A DNA stretch of 64,000 nt from Seminavis robusta. Its lineage: Eukaryota > Bacillariophyta > Bacillariophyceae > Naviculales > Naviculaceae. Below the pieces are notes generated by a model that did not search any database, was not told the DNA's origin, and worked only from the letters and a program-made list of their open reading frames with translations. Made by a program: the position numbers and the translations under genes. The stretch is taken from assembly GCA_903772945.1 (NCBI GenBank), contig CAICTM010000393.1, forward strand, positions 1 to 64,000, read 5' to 3'. Position 1 is the stretch's first letter; each line of letters starts with the position of its first letter. Shown here in pieces: positions 21,501-31,101 of this stretch.

Positions 21501-22762
21501 TTGACCTTTTTGATTCTCGCAAGCCTTTGAGCGATCCTAGTTTTCATCTCATCCCGTAGTTTTCCAACGTCCTCGTCCAGACCCAAACTGTCCGCATCTG
21601 CCACGCCAGTCTTTTCCTGCAGCAAGGCGCCTCCTTTCAAAAATGCCGAAAAAAATTCTCCCTTCTTTTGTACAACTCTTAGCTGTTTGTTGGAGGATTC
21701 ATCAAAGCTACTGCTTTCTTCGGCGGAAATGATGAGTTTGTCCAGAGCATCTTTGATGATTCGAAAAGTGCGTACAAGAGCGTCAAAAAATGTACATAGG
21801 CGCTGCTCTTGTATTTTCTGCAAGCTTTCCAAGGCGATGGATTCGCTTGTCTGAGAGAATTGAACGGCAGCATTCTCTTTTTGTACCAAGGATTGATATC
21901 GTTTCTGCAAAGCAATAACATCGTTCAACTGATGCGTGACGCGATCCATAGCCTCGGGTCCATTGATTTTTCCATACTGCTCTAATTGTCGTTGCCATTC
22001 AAGTTTGGCGGTTTCCTGTGAATTAGTTCCTTCTTGCTCTTCTTCTTTGGACTCCTTTGCTTCTTCCCTGTCCGGAGAAGCCAGAGCCTGTTGCACTTCA
22101 CTACAAGCTTGTTCTGCGGCTTCCACAGCCAGCAAGTATTTGTTGCGTGCGACAAGGGCCCTTTGCCGTGCCTCATAGGCCGGTCTTCTAGATTCTTCAT
22201 ATTTTCTGGAAATGACAGGAATGGTGTCTCCCACAGCAGTGTGATAGCCTTGCAACGGCATGGCAATTTCCTCTCGTAAAAGCATCGCTAATTGTCGCGT
22301 TTGTTCGCTGAGAGAAAGAATTGACTTGAAGGCGTCGCCTTCCAGAGGATTGGATTGACAAGCTTTCATCAGGGAAACTCCAAATTGTTCATAGCAACTG
22401 GCACTTTCCAACAACATTGCAGCCACCCGACGCCCGCTTCTAGCCGTCGACTTGCCATGGTCTAGAGCTTTTTGGAGTCCTACAGAGAAAAACAGAACAT
22501 GAGCAAAATAAGTAATAAAAGGAGAAACAAAGAGAAAACTTGACAGAGAAGACAAAAGACAACATGTCAAGAGGAACGCACCTGCTCCATGAAGGCAACT
22601 CTTGTCTCCAATTTCTCGTGCAGGAGAATACGTGTCTCCAACGCTTGGACTTGCCAATACCTCGCTCCACACCAAAACTGGAACAGAAAGGTTCTCTGCC
22701 GCTTCAACGCTTTTATTCTCGGAGGACGCTTCATTGGACACAACGGCCGCTGCTTCTGTCAT
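18592..22762 (-). CDS. BAR-like/GRAM/VASt membrane protein, Lam/GRAMD-like (four exons)
   Basis: Exons in transcription order are 22762-22582, 22479-21402, 21320-19512 and 19414-18592 (1296 aa). All junctions keep frame and the last one rebuilds the start of a VASt domain (NKFHEIVWSDTSDNKSLYGSWL, split here for clarity: exon 3 ends after FH). Domain order is: charged N-terminus; a long coiled-coil BAR-like region (about 61-400); a second F-BAR-like region beginning TLRLWADFIKCLE (about 435-690); a Ser/Asp-rich linker; a GRAM domain (about 875-975, RTIGSVEFGRLFLTHRG); a VASt/StART-like domain (about 1025-1180); one membrane span (about 1233-1254, APAAGVIVVGLLWCL); and a C-terminal coiled coil. 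Yeast Lam1 and Lam3/Sip3 combine BAR, PH-like and VASt domains with a membrane anchor at ER contact sites. I infer sterol or lipid transfer. Intron 1 is stop-free and 102 nt long. Confidence 0.8.
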
Positions 22763-23445
22763 CTTCCTTTCTTCTTCTTCTTCTTCCTTTCCTCTTCCTT
22801 CGGCCAGCTCCTCGCCAACAGCTGCACTTCAGAAATGAAAACAAAACTCCCGCAGTCAAAATGATGCCTTTCCTCTTTCTTTGACGCAGATTTCGAACGA
22901 CAGAGGACCTGGTGAAACCGGATCTTGCAAACGACTGAAGGAAGTTAATTTGGGGTCTGTTTGTCGACCCGTCAATCCCTATTTTTAAGAAGGTGACTGA
23001 AGGCAAAGACTGGAAATGGCTTGAACCACATGATTTCAACAGCTATGCCAACATGGGAGACTGGACATGCAAGGGACATGGGAGACCAGCCTTGGGCAAC
23101 TTCAGTAGACTTACCTGATACCGACAGTATGCATACTTCTATTAGCTACCTAGCTAAATACTTCAAATTTGGCATGTTTTGCTAAGAAGTACTGCGTACC
23201 GTATGCTAGTACTAGCTAGCATGCATAAGGAAAGGATTGGTTACTACCGGTATGGCTTAGAGGGAACTATGGTGAGGAGAGGACCGTGCAGGGAGATAGC
23301 AGGATGCACAAACACGAGCCGAGCAATCGATCGAGCGAGCAGAGCAGCAGCAAAACCACAGAGGGAGGGGATGCAAGGTGGCTGGGGGGCAGGGAGGATC
23401 AAGGGAGTAAGACTAGCGGAAGAGATCAAGGGCACCTCGGTCATC
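22763..23445. other. Promoter-side spacer of the GRAM/VASt gene
   Basis: No conserved protein was recognised. It contains the probable promoter and leader of the gene transcribed leftward from 22762. A single open frame on the plus strand (about 23180-23736) is the antisense of the retroelement relic next door and has no protein-like features. Scattered CTAGCTAG motifs occur near 23200. Confidence 0.5.
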
Positions 23446-23772
23446 CTAATGCTTGGAAAGCTTGATAGCTGGAATACGAGAGCCTCGCAAACACATGGTA
23501 GCTGCCCAGGAGAGTGCTATGCTCAACCTGGCAGAGATGAAGGAGCTGACCACAGAGTAGGGCTTGGACCACTTGTCAGCCAAAAGCTGGGAAAGCCGTT
23601 GGATAACAGCAGTAGCTTCGGCGGCAAAGAGGCCATCAGCAGAAACAACAAAGGGGGTGAAGTGTTGGCGTTGCGCAGTGCATTGAGCCTGGTACTTCGT
23701 CTTCTTCTGGTTGGTTACCAGTACCGCACTAGCTAGTACCAAGTTTTTTGCTGACGGAAAAGGAATGATCAT
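23446..23772 (-). pseudogene. C-terminal relic of a diatom-type reverse-transcriptase ORF
   Basis: The minus-strand frame reads QRQHFTPFVVSADGLF, then EATAVIQRLSQLLADKW, KPYSVVSSFISARLSIA and a terminal CLRGSRIP. From memory this block order (RHFTPFVVSxDGL ... L..KW...YS.V..F...R...A......CLRGSR) marks the C-terminal end of reverse-transcriptase ORFs repeated many times in diatom genomes, just past the RT domain. Here it is isolated: no RT core upstream, and stops beyond. It is a truncated, dead copy. I cannot tell the exact element class. Confidence 0.6.
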
Positions 23773-24831
23773 TCAATCGAATCGAATCAATCCAAGAGAT
23801 GACAGACCTAATTAGCCTATCTTTGGCACCAACCCATCGACAAGTCCCGCGATGTGGATCTTGTTGGAAACCGCTTTCAAACCGTCGCTACGATGTTCAT
23901 TATTTTCCGAGCGCCCCTATTTTTATCCGACCACATTAGCTTTCCGAGGCGTCCCTCTTATTCCTGCAGTACTAGCTAAACACCAGCGAGCACCCTGAGA
24001 ACATCAATATACTATATCGGGTAGGTAGTTGAGGCAAATGTACAGCATTTACCATATCTACCTGAAATGAACTGCAATGATGTCTTCCAGCTGGATGACT
24101 TTGTTTGCAGATTGCAGATAGGCTGGCGAGTGCTGCAGTCAAAGCAGCACCACTTCAGAACTCACCAGGAAACTTGAAGAAGTCTTTGACAACAGCGCAA
24201 ATAAATATGATAGATGAATAGATGTACCGGTATGGCAACGTGACAACCACTTGTGTGCACAGTGCCGGTACTGGAGCTGCTCGCTCATCCATGCATGGTC
24301 CAGTTGGTCAATGCTTGGTATGGTACTAACATTTTTCTGAGGTCATTGCTCCGTACGCTGTACGTTGTACGTTTGGTCAATGCTTCGCTCGGCATCGGCT
24401 TTCTCGCCGAATGTTCTTCGGAAGGCTTAGAGCGTCGCTGTGCATTATCCAACAATGATATGATGCCATGTGGCTTCTTCGTTTTTGACCTCTGAGGCAC
24501 GCACTTAAAGTCCATTTTAACGCTGATCAAGTTATAAGCTAGAGAACAAAAACAACGTTGGACTGAGATCCAAACTGAAGCTCGAGAATGCACAACAAGA
24601 ATAATTAATTGAGAAGCAAGTGTCAGGCTCATTTGAATGCAGCTTCTGCGTTGCTACAGCCCGGGTTCTGGAGTCGAGTCAAGCGAGTCGACCAGGAGTT
24701 TCAGGTCAGCTGCAGAGAATGGAACCGCGTCGCGGCTCAATAACCCCGAACATTTCTTGCTGCTCTATGGGTAGCAAGCGTGCTACCACACAAATAATTT
24801 GGAGCCTGTTGCCCATCCCTGACACTCCGCC
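23773..24831. other. Intergenic region, nothing recognised
   Basis: About 1.06 kb without a convincing gene. Short open frames on both strands lack homology that I recognise. A near-repeated phrase, TTGGTCAATGCTT, occurs twice about 70 bp apart (near 24304 and 24373). The promoter of the next gene must lie at its right end. Confidence 0.5.
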
Positions 24832-25581
24832 ATGTCCCAGAATACAGCCACTACTTCTTCCTCTTCTTTTTCTTCTTCTTGGCATGCCGTAAGGATGGAT
24901 CAAGTTCGTCGAGCAGCCTATCACAATAGCACCGGAGCCTCATTGCTTGCCGCGGGAGATACGAAGAAAGCATGCAAGTCGTTCAAGTCGTCCCTACAAG
25001 TATTTGCTCGGCTCGTTGCGCAGCTGGGAGACGATCAGCCGCCTCCTCAGGAAGCGAATCCCGACGAAGTCAAGGTGTTGTGGCCTGTGCCTCGGTCGCC
25101 TATGGCATCTCCGGACACGGAAACGTCGCCGGAGAATCAGGGCCAACCGTACCTCTACAGCAAGGCCATGGTCTTCTATCCCAACTCCACCATTACGAGC
25201 GTCGATTTGACATTCTATGTCAGTGTCGTGGTGTTCAATTTATTAGTGACCTACCAAACCACTAAAAAGAACCCCCAAGGCAGGGATTTGAAGAAGATTT
25301 TTGATCTCTATGAGCTCTGTCTTCGGCTGATCAGCGAAAGCGCAAAGAGTATGGAGTACGACTGCGCCCACCTCGTTGTGGCGACGTTGAATAACAAGTC
25401 CGTCCTCCTTTCCGAGTTGGGTCAACATACCCTAGCCAGAAGGATGTTATACCACGTGTGGGATGTGATGCAGTATCCTCAGCGACGCCCGGAGCATTTG
25501 GAGCAATCTGAGGTAGAGGGCATATTCCTGAACATATTCCTCATTCTTGTCAACGCTCCTTATGTTGCTGGAGCTGCTTGA
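24832..25581 (+). CDS. Conserved hypothetical protein, helical TPR-like, function unknown
   Basis: This 249-aa intronless protein has no family I can name with confidence. After a Ser-rich start it is mostly helical: AAYHNSTGASLLAAGDTKKACKSF (given in two parts, AAYHNSTGASLLAAG and DTKKACKSF) looks like the first helix pair of a TPR. The later part, HLVVATLNNKSVLLSELG then QHTLARRMLYHVWDVM, resembles another pair. I recall similar small proteins with a N(N/A)xxxLxxELG core as multigene families in diatoms. No signal peptide or membrane span is clear; a hydrophobic stretch (LTFYVSVVVFNLLVTY, about 124-139) may be a buried helix. Role unknown. Confidence 0.7.
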   Translation: MSQNTATTSSSSFSSSWHAVRMDQVRRAAYHNSTGASLLAAGDTKKACKSFKSSLQVFARLVAQLGDDQPPPQEANPDEVKVLWPVPRSPMASPDTETSPENQGQPYLYSKAMVFYPNSTITSVDLTFYVSVVVFNLLVTYQTTKKNPQGRDLKKIFDLYELCLRLISESAKSMEYDCAHLVVATLNNKSVLLSELGQHTLARRMLYHVWDVMQYPQRRPEHLEQSEVEGIFLNIFLILVNAPYVAGAA

Positions 25582-26119
25582 ACAAGCAATGACTGTGCTT
25601 TCTGTCTTTCATTGCGTCCCGGTATCGCCTTCGGTACTATCTACCATGTGGCCACAGACGCGCCTGCTTGTACCCAGTGGTACCACCAACTTATCCTAAT
25701 GCATCCTAATGCATCATGTTTATTAAAATGCATCTTTACTAAAACAACTACTAGCGAGCTAGCTGGCTGCGGGTAGCTCGTAGCCACCTTTACCGTATCC
25801 CATGCATAGCAGAGACGGCTATGTAGCTCTAGCTAGCTACGGTGACAGGAAGCGCACCACCGATAGCCAGCAGGAGTACTCTCTACTATCATAGCTAGTA
25901 GAGCTACCGGTAGTACGACTAGTAGCTAGTATGGTGTACGTATCCCGGTGCAGCGTGGATAGATGCGCTGACTTGGCAACAATTTCCACCATCGGGGCGC
26001 ACGAGCTGTGATATTCCTGCGGGCAACGAGCGAGGTTGTAGTAGGGGTGCCGGCTATAACCCTTAATAATGCACGGGCCCTTCTGGATGAATGCAAATTC
26101 GAGGATCTCTGAACTAACA
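25582..26119. other. Intergenic spacer with CTAG-rich DNA
   Basis: This follows the hypothetical gene and precedes the M16 relic. It is dense in CTAG tetramers (25745-25930) and has ACCGGTAG near 25905. No coding sequence was recognised. Confidence 0.5.
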
Positions 26120-26590
26120 AGGATGACAATCCGAACGCAGCATGGGAGAAACCATCACTACAACCTTACTCATAGTGACGCGCCATTGCACGGAAACGGC
26201 CGCCTCAGCAAAGGTGTGGTCCTCGGGACCGTCTGGCAACTGTTGGAGATGTCCCTCAACTCAATTTACAAAGTCATCTGATACCCCTCCAGCAAGGCCC
26301 AGAATCACATTTTGCCTTGTGAAGTGGGTTGGACGTCATCCAGTGTGATACTGGCAAGTGATGCAGAAGTTCCCTTACTGTCGTGCTCGAAAGGAAAGGA
26401 TGGTCTGCAAATAGTGCCCCCCAATGCTCTGATTGCAACAGATGTGCCCTTGGTCATAGTGGCTTCCAGACTCCTGATGGCCTCAGTCTTGAGTTGCTGG
26501 AAGTCATCATCGCGGAAACCTGGACTCAGGAATGCTAACAACTTCGTAGTGTCAGGGTGCTGTCGTAGAAAGCATTTTCTTTCTTGAAGT
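26120..26590 (-). pseudogene. Fragment of an M16 peptidase gene, paralogous to the gene at 27417-31101
   Basis: On the minus strand, SPGFRDDDFQQLKTEAIRS then LGGTI and LASITLDDV match the intact neighbour's DPGFREDDFERIKTETIRS, FDGTI and LENISLDDV. After a frameshift the match continues as NVILGLAGGVSDDFV (neighbour NLILGLAGGFSDQFV), and past a TGA stop as LQQLPDGPEDHTFAEA (neighbour LQKLPEGSPPDKSFLE). This covers about 130 residues from the middle of the protein only. It therefore derives from duplication of part of the peptidase gene, lies about 800 bp beyond that gene's stop on the same strand, and has decayed. Confidence 0.8.
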
Positions 26591-26679
26591 TGGAAGTCGC
26601 CCTGCTTAGCTCTTGATTTGAAACCAGTTCTGCACGATTACAGTCAGTTCTTGACTATATTTATATGGGGGTAATACGG

Positions 26680-26712
26680 ATTCCTATAAATATACTAGAG
26701 AATATAAATATA
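26680..26712. repeat. AT-rich direct repeat, left copy
   Basis: A 33-bp sequence starting ATTCCTATAAATATACTAGA and ending AATATAAATATA. A copy in the same orientation with two differences lies at 26990-27021. Together they bracket a small open reading frame. Confidence 0.75.
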
Positions 26713-26716
26713 GGCT

Positions 26717-26941
26717 CTATTTACTAGTAAAGTACGCGTGGAGAGTGCCGTCACGTTTTTGTTTGGCAGCCTTTGCTCCCCTAGCCATATTCAATGCCCT
26801 TGCAAACCTGTCAAGATGAACGGTGGCAGCCGGGTTCACACCCAAACTGGAGGCACTGAGTGAGAGCTTGTTGAGTGCCTCTTCGGCTTCTGCAATGGAG
26901 GCAAACAGATCGTCCGGTTGGGGATCTTCATCTGTGCACAT
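26717..26941 (-). CDS. Small hypothetical ORF, possible transposase C-terminal relic
   Basis: The frame encodes 74 aa from a true ATG. It has an acidic start (DEDPQPDDLF), a helical middle and an end rich in Lys and aromatic residues, KRDGTLHAYFTSK. The spacing of the last block (TLHAYF) resembles both a PCNA-binding box with the Gln replaced by Asp and the short tails of pogo/CENP-B-like DDE transposases. It sits exactly between two near-identical 33-bp AT-rich direct repeats. I do not recognise a family. It could be the last exon of a dead transposon, a young small gene, or chance. Confidence 0.3.
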   Translation of the reverse strand: MCTDEDPQPDDLFASIAEAEEALNKLSLSASSLGVNPAATVHLDRFARALNMARGAKAAKQKRDGTLHAYFTSK

Positions 26942-26989
26942 GCACTGACGTCAGTCACGGTCACTCGTGACTCAGGGGGGAACATCGAA

Positions 26990-27021
26990 ATTCCATAAAT
27001 ATACTGGAGAATATAAATATA
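26990..27021. repeat. AT-rich direct repeat, right copy
   Basis: This 32-bp partner of the repeat at 26680-26712 starts ATTCCATAAATATACTGGAG and ends AATATAAATATA. It differs from the left copy by one missing T and one A/G change. Confidence 0.75.
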
Positions 27022-27416
27022 CGTTTATAAATATAATCGCGAACACACTGTAGTAATACCGGTAGCTAGCCTCCGTTCCTGGCTCCGGGCGTTCCCTTAT
27101 TGAACGGTTTAACCTTGACTTGTCGGGATGTCGTGCCGGAAACTGTGACACGGAACTTTGGGATGTCGGTCGAGCTACAGCCGTACGGTAGCCCGCGCGA
27201 CATCGACGCATGGGATGCATGTTTATTCTTAGTGGTCCTGCCGTCAAGGTGAACGAAGTGACCCCTTGATCGATTGCCGGGACCAAGAATGGAAGTGCTC
27301 GTGCAATTTTCCAGGAAGAAACTTGTCTAGCTAGCATCAACGGAAGTGGAGAAATGCATGTACATGAAACATGAACTCGAGTAATAATTCTACGGGCTTG
27401 AGTCTCAGCAAAAGTA
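27022..27416. other. Spacer downstream of the M16 peptidase gene
   Basis: No gene was recognised in about 400 bp following the peptidase stop codon. An open frame on the minus strand (26972-27460) overlaps the gene's 3' end out of frame and has no protein-like features. Confidence 0.5.
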
Positions 27417-30400
27417 CTATACCATGAAGAGCCCCGCAAGCAAAGCTGCAGCATATCCAATCACGGCCAAGGCCAAACCTCGACAGCCGCTTGCTTGAAC
27501 AGCGCTGTCGGCAACGATTTGCGAATCATCAGTCACCTCAATGTCCATCGTATCAATGTCGTCACCTTCGTTCGCTACAGTACTTTCGACTTCTGCGTTG
27601 TCGTTGTCGTTGCTGGGATTGGGGTTGTCGCTGTCGTTGTCGTTCCCGTTCTCGGCGTTGTAACTGGAACTGGATTCGGTGGCAACTTCTTCTTCCCCAC
27701 TATCTTCCTTTTCTTCTGAGTTTGTGCTCGCGCCTTCGTTCAAGCCCAGTACTTGGTTGGCATCCTCCAAAACCACAGCCTCGCTTCCAGCTTGAATTCC
27801 ACCAACGGTAGTTCCGAACAAGTCGGATGCACTTACAATAGCCACATTTTCGGGCACCAAACCAAGTGGGTAGTCCTTGATTACTTCGTCGTCAAACATC
27901 ACCTCTACTGGGACGTCTTCCGCATCATAACTAATGGTAGATTCCGTCTCATTGATCAGTCTGGAGTGCATCTCTGCTGCATCGGGGGTGACGAAGACGA
28001 AGGAAACTGCTTCATCTTGCAACCACTTCTTGGCGACGGCATTAACTTCGACCAACGAAGTGTTCCGTAAGGCAGGCAACATGAATTCAAGATAGTCAGA
28101 CCCGAAACCATACTCTAAACCCTCCATTGCCAAGGATAGAACCTTGGACGGAGTGTCAACGGCAACAGGCAGCACATTCACAATGCTGTTTCGGACAAAC
28201 TCGTATTCTAGCTGTGTAAGCCCTTGCGAAATGAGCTTGTTGAGTTCAAACATTGCAAGACGGGTAGTGAAATGCGCAATCTCTGTTGTATCCATGGCAC
28301 CCAGGTTCACTTGGAAAGCCAAACCGCCATAGCGCAGGCGAGCGTTGTTTCCATAGTTGATACCCCGTTTCACCCTAATCTCGGACATTAGCTTGGAGGA
28401 AAAGCCGCCACTTCCGTAGTGGTTCAGGGCAATGACCAAGGCTGGGAAGTCCGGGTGTGCTCGGGACATCATACCTGCTGGCAGCGAAAAACCAAAGGTA
28501 ACGGTTGTTGCTTGTGTGGCCTCTTGTTGGATAATGATGGCGTTTGATGCAATCCTCGCAGGTGGTGGCTCCAAGAAGCTTTTGTCAGGCGGAGAACCTT
28601 CGGGCAATTTTTGCAGGTCAGAATGGACCTTCTTGACGAACTGGTCTGAGAATCCTCCAGCCAAACCTAGAATCAGATTCGATTTTGTAAACCAACTGGA
28701 GTAAAACTCTTTCACATCATCCAAAGAGATGTTCTCCAAGGAGGAAATGTTTCCGTGTTTGTTGTGTTCATATGGATGGCTTTCAAAGATAGTCCCATCA
28801 AAAGCCCGCAGCCCAACAGAGCTATCACTGTACACCTCATCCTCGATGCTTCTGATTGTCTCAGTCTTGATGCGCTCAAAGTCATCTTCGCGAAACCCAG
28901 GATCAAGTAGCATCTCTGAGATAATGTCATAGTACCGATCAACGTTGTCTGCATGAGTTGTTCCACTGAAGTAGGAGTATTCTTTGCCAGTAGAGCTTTC
29001 CCAGGAGGCTGCCATGGGGAAAAGAAGATCTTGGATCTGATTGTAGGTCATAGAAGAACTTCCAGCATAGCTTGCCATTTGAGTAGCCAATGCAGCAAGC
29101 CCCTCTTTGCCTTTAGGATCATCTGATGCCCCAACACGGAATCGGATATCAAAGTGGACCAACTGGGAAGATTCACTCGGAAGGGTGACTTGATCAATCT
29201 GGAAACCATCATCAGCCATTGCTACTTCTACCATTGCATCAACTGATCCAGCCATGACGTTGACATCAGCTGAAGCTGGGGTTGGAGGTTCTGGGAGTGT
29301 GTCACCAGCATGAGATAGTGAAATCGTGGCAAGGTGATCATCTGTGAAGTACTTGTTGGCAACAGCAAGAAGGGTCTCTGGGGTTACTTTGTCATAAAGG
29401 GCATAGAGCTGGTTGATGCTATCAGGGTTGCCAGTCAAGGATACATAATATTGAATGTCATCAGCAATGGCATCAGTAGAAATGAAGCCCATAGCTGCCC
29501 CATACTTCAGATTGGACTTGACCCTATCGAGCGCTTGATTTGACACTGTTTCTGTTCGTAATTGAGCTAAAGCCTTCAGAATTTCATCCCTGACATACCA
29601 TAGTGAATCAATGTTGGCTACATTGGCTTCAATCATGAACAGAGCTGGATCCTTGAACCAGTAATACCATGCCTGCAAGTCAATGACAACTTGCTCTTCA
29701 ATCACAAGCTTGCTGTGCAGTGAGCTTGCAGACGAAAATACCATAAACTGAATGATGTCCAGTGCTGCTGTGTCAGGTTCAGAAACTGTGAAGTTTGCTG
29801 CATTGAAGGAAATAGAAAGCCAAGGGGTGCTTGCTTCTGGCCAATCAATGTGCTCATACACAGCGCTTTCCCGAGCAGGTTCTTGTGGAATATCCGACAC
29901 ATAGCCTTCTCCTTGTTCCCAATCACCCCAGTACTGCTCAATGAGTTCCTTGGTCTCATTGACTGCAACATCTCCAAACACCATCAAGATGGCATTCTCA
30001 GGCTTGTAGAAGCGCTCAAAGAAAACACGGCTGTACTCTAGCTCATTTGGCATGTCCTTGATATCCTCAAGGGTTCCCAATACTGGGTGCCTGTAAGGAT
30101 GAACCGCGTAAGACAGATTGTTTCGCACTTCATCAAGGGTATTCCAAATCTTGTCTGACAATACAAGAGCAATCACCAATGCAGTGAGTTGTTTTTATGC
30201 ACGTGCAACAGCCCTCCTGTCCATCTTTCTGAATTGGCCTACCCTGGTAGTAGTTGTATTCACCCAAAATGGCGCCAGCTTCAGTCTTGAAATCATCTTC
30301 TGCGTAGTTGAGATACTTGAATCTGTCAGACTCATACAGCATGATAACCTCTAGGTTGTTGGTGCCATCAGCTGCTGCTTTGGGGAATGTTGCGTAATAA

Positions 30401-31101
30401 TTTGTGGTGTCGACCCATGTCCAGGCATTGTATGATGCTCCCATTTCAGCATAAGTTGCATCAAATTCTTCGGATGAAATGTTGCTGGTTCCACGGAACA
30501 TGCTGCAATTTGTGCCAAGGACACATTGGTTGTGCCATGGAAGAACAGGAATTAGAGACAAGACGAGTTTTGCTTACTGTGTGCTTGATAGCTTCTGATA
30601 ATATCACTCACCAATGCTGCAAATTGTGCCCAGGACATGTTTGTTGCGCCACGGATGAACAGGCATTAGAGACAAGATTGCGTACTGTCCCATGGTACCG
30701 GCAGACTTTGTGATTGGATAACTCACCTCAAAAAAGTGCGCCATCCCCGTCTTTCCTGGCTCTAATTCATTTCTGGAGCCTGTTGTGATGGTGATGTGCG
30801 TCGAGACGATTCCAGGGAAGTCATCACCTAAAGGAACAATGATAACTTGGAGACCATTGCTCTCGAGCCTGTAGTCTTCATAGGGATAGGCAAATATTTT
30901 GTCAACGGAATCACTCTTGTCCTTCTCCTGCGAAGAGGTTTCAGGCATCTGTTGCTGTCGGGCTGCCGCTTGGGCATAGTTGTCGGACCTCATGTTGTTG
31001 GCAGTCCTTCGAGGATTGAAATCTGGATGCCGACGGGCTTCCACGGCCATGAAGAATAGCCAGAGGAAAGCCGCTAGCACTTGGTTGTTCGGCCCAGGCA
31101 T
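27417..31101 (-). CDS. M16 (pitrilysin/insulinase) zinc metallopeptidase, secreted or surface-anchored, with a 5-nt microexon
   Basis: Exons are 31101-30727, 30616-30612 (5 nt), 30502-30243 and 30154-27417 (1125 aa). The signal peptide spans about residues 1-27 (VLAAFLWLFFMAVEA). The inverted zinc motif is HFFEH (122-126), followed by CMFRGT, as in the family's HxxEHMxFxGT. The third metal ligand is probably a glutamate in TEAGAILGEYNYY. Typical later blocks are HPYRHPVLGTLEDI and FYKPENAILMVFGDV, and a second, inactive M16 half follows. The C-terminus is an acidic Ser/Asn/Asp linker and then a small-residue plus hydrophobic tail (SGCRGLALAVIGYAAALLAGLFMV, residues about 1102-1125, given as SGCRGLALAVIGYAA and ALLAGLFMV), like a GPI-anchor signal or tail anchor. 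The microexon supplies His126; without it the frame breaks within 14 codons. Introns 1 and 2 (110 and 109 nt) are tandem copies. Confidence 0.85.
30503..30726 (-). repeat. Tandemly duplicated intron flanking a 5-nt microexon
   Basis: Intron 1 (30726-30617, 110 nt) and intron 2 (30611-30503, 109 nt) both begin GTGAGT. Both contain CTTGTCTCTAAT(G/T)CCTGTTC near the middle and end in a closely matching CACAA(A/T)TTGCAG. Their 3' halves align base for base with few changes, so one arose from the other by tandem duplication. The five bases between them (CATTG) are left as an exon. Confidence 0.85.

Noticed and set aside
23179-23736. 185-codon plus-strand frame
   Set aside because: It is the antisense of the RT relic and has no recognisable protein features.
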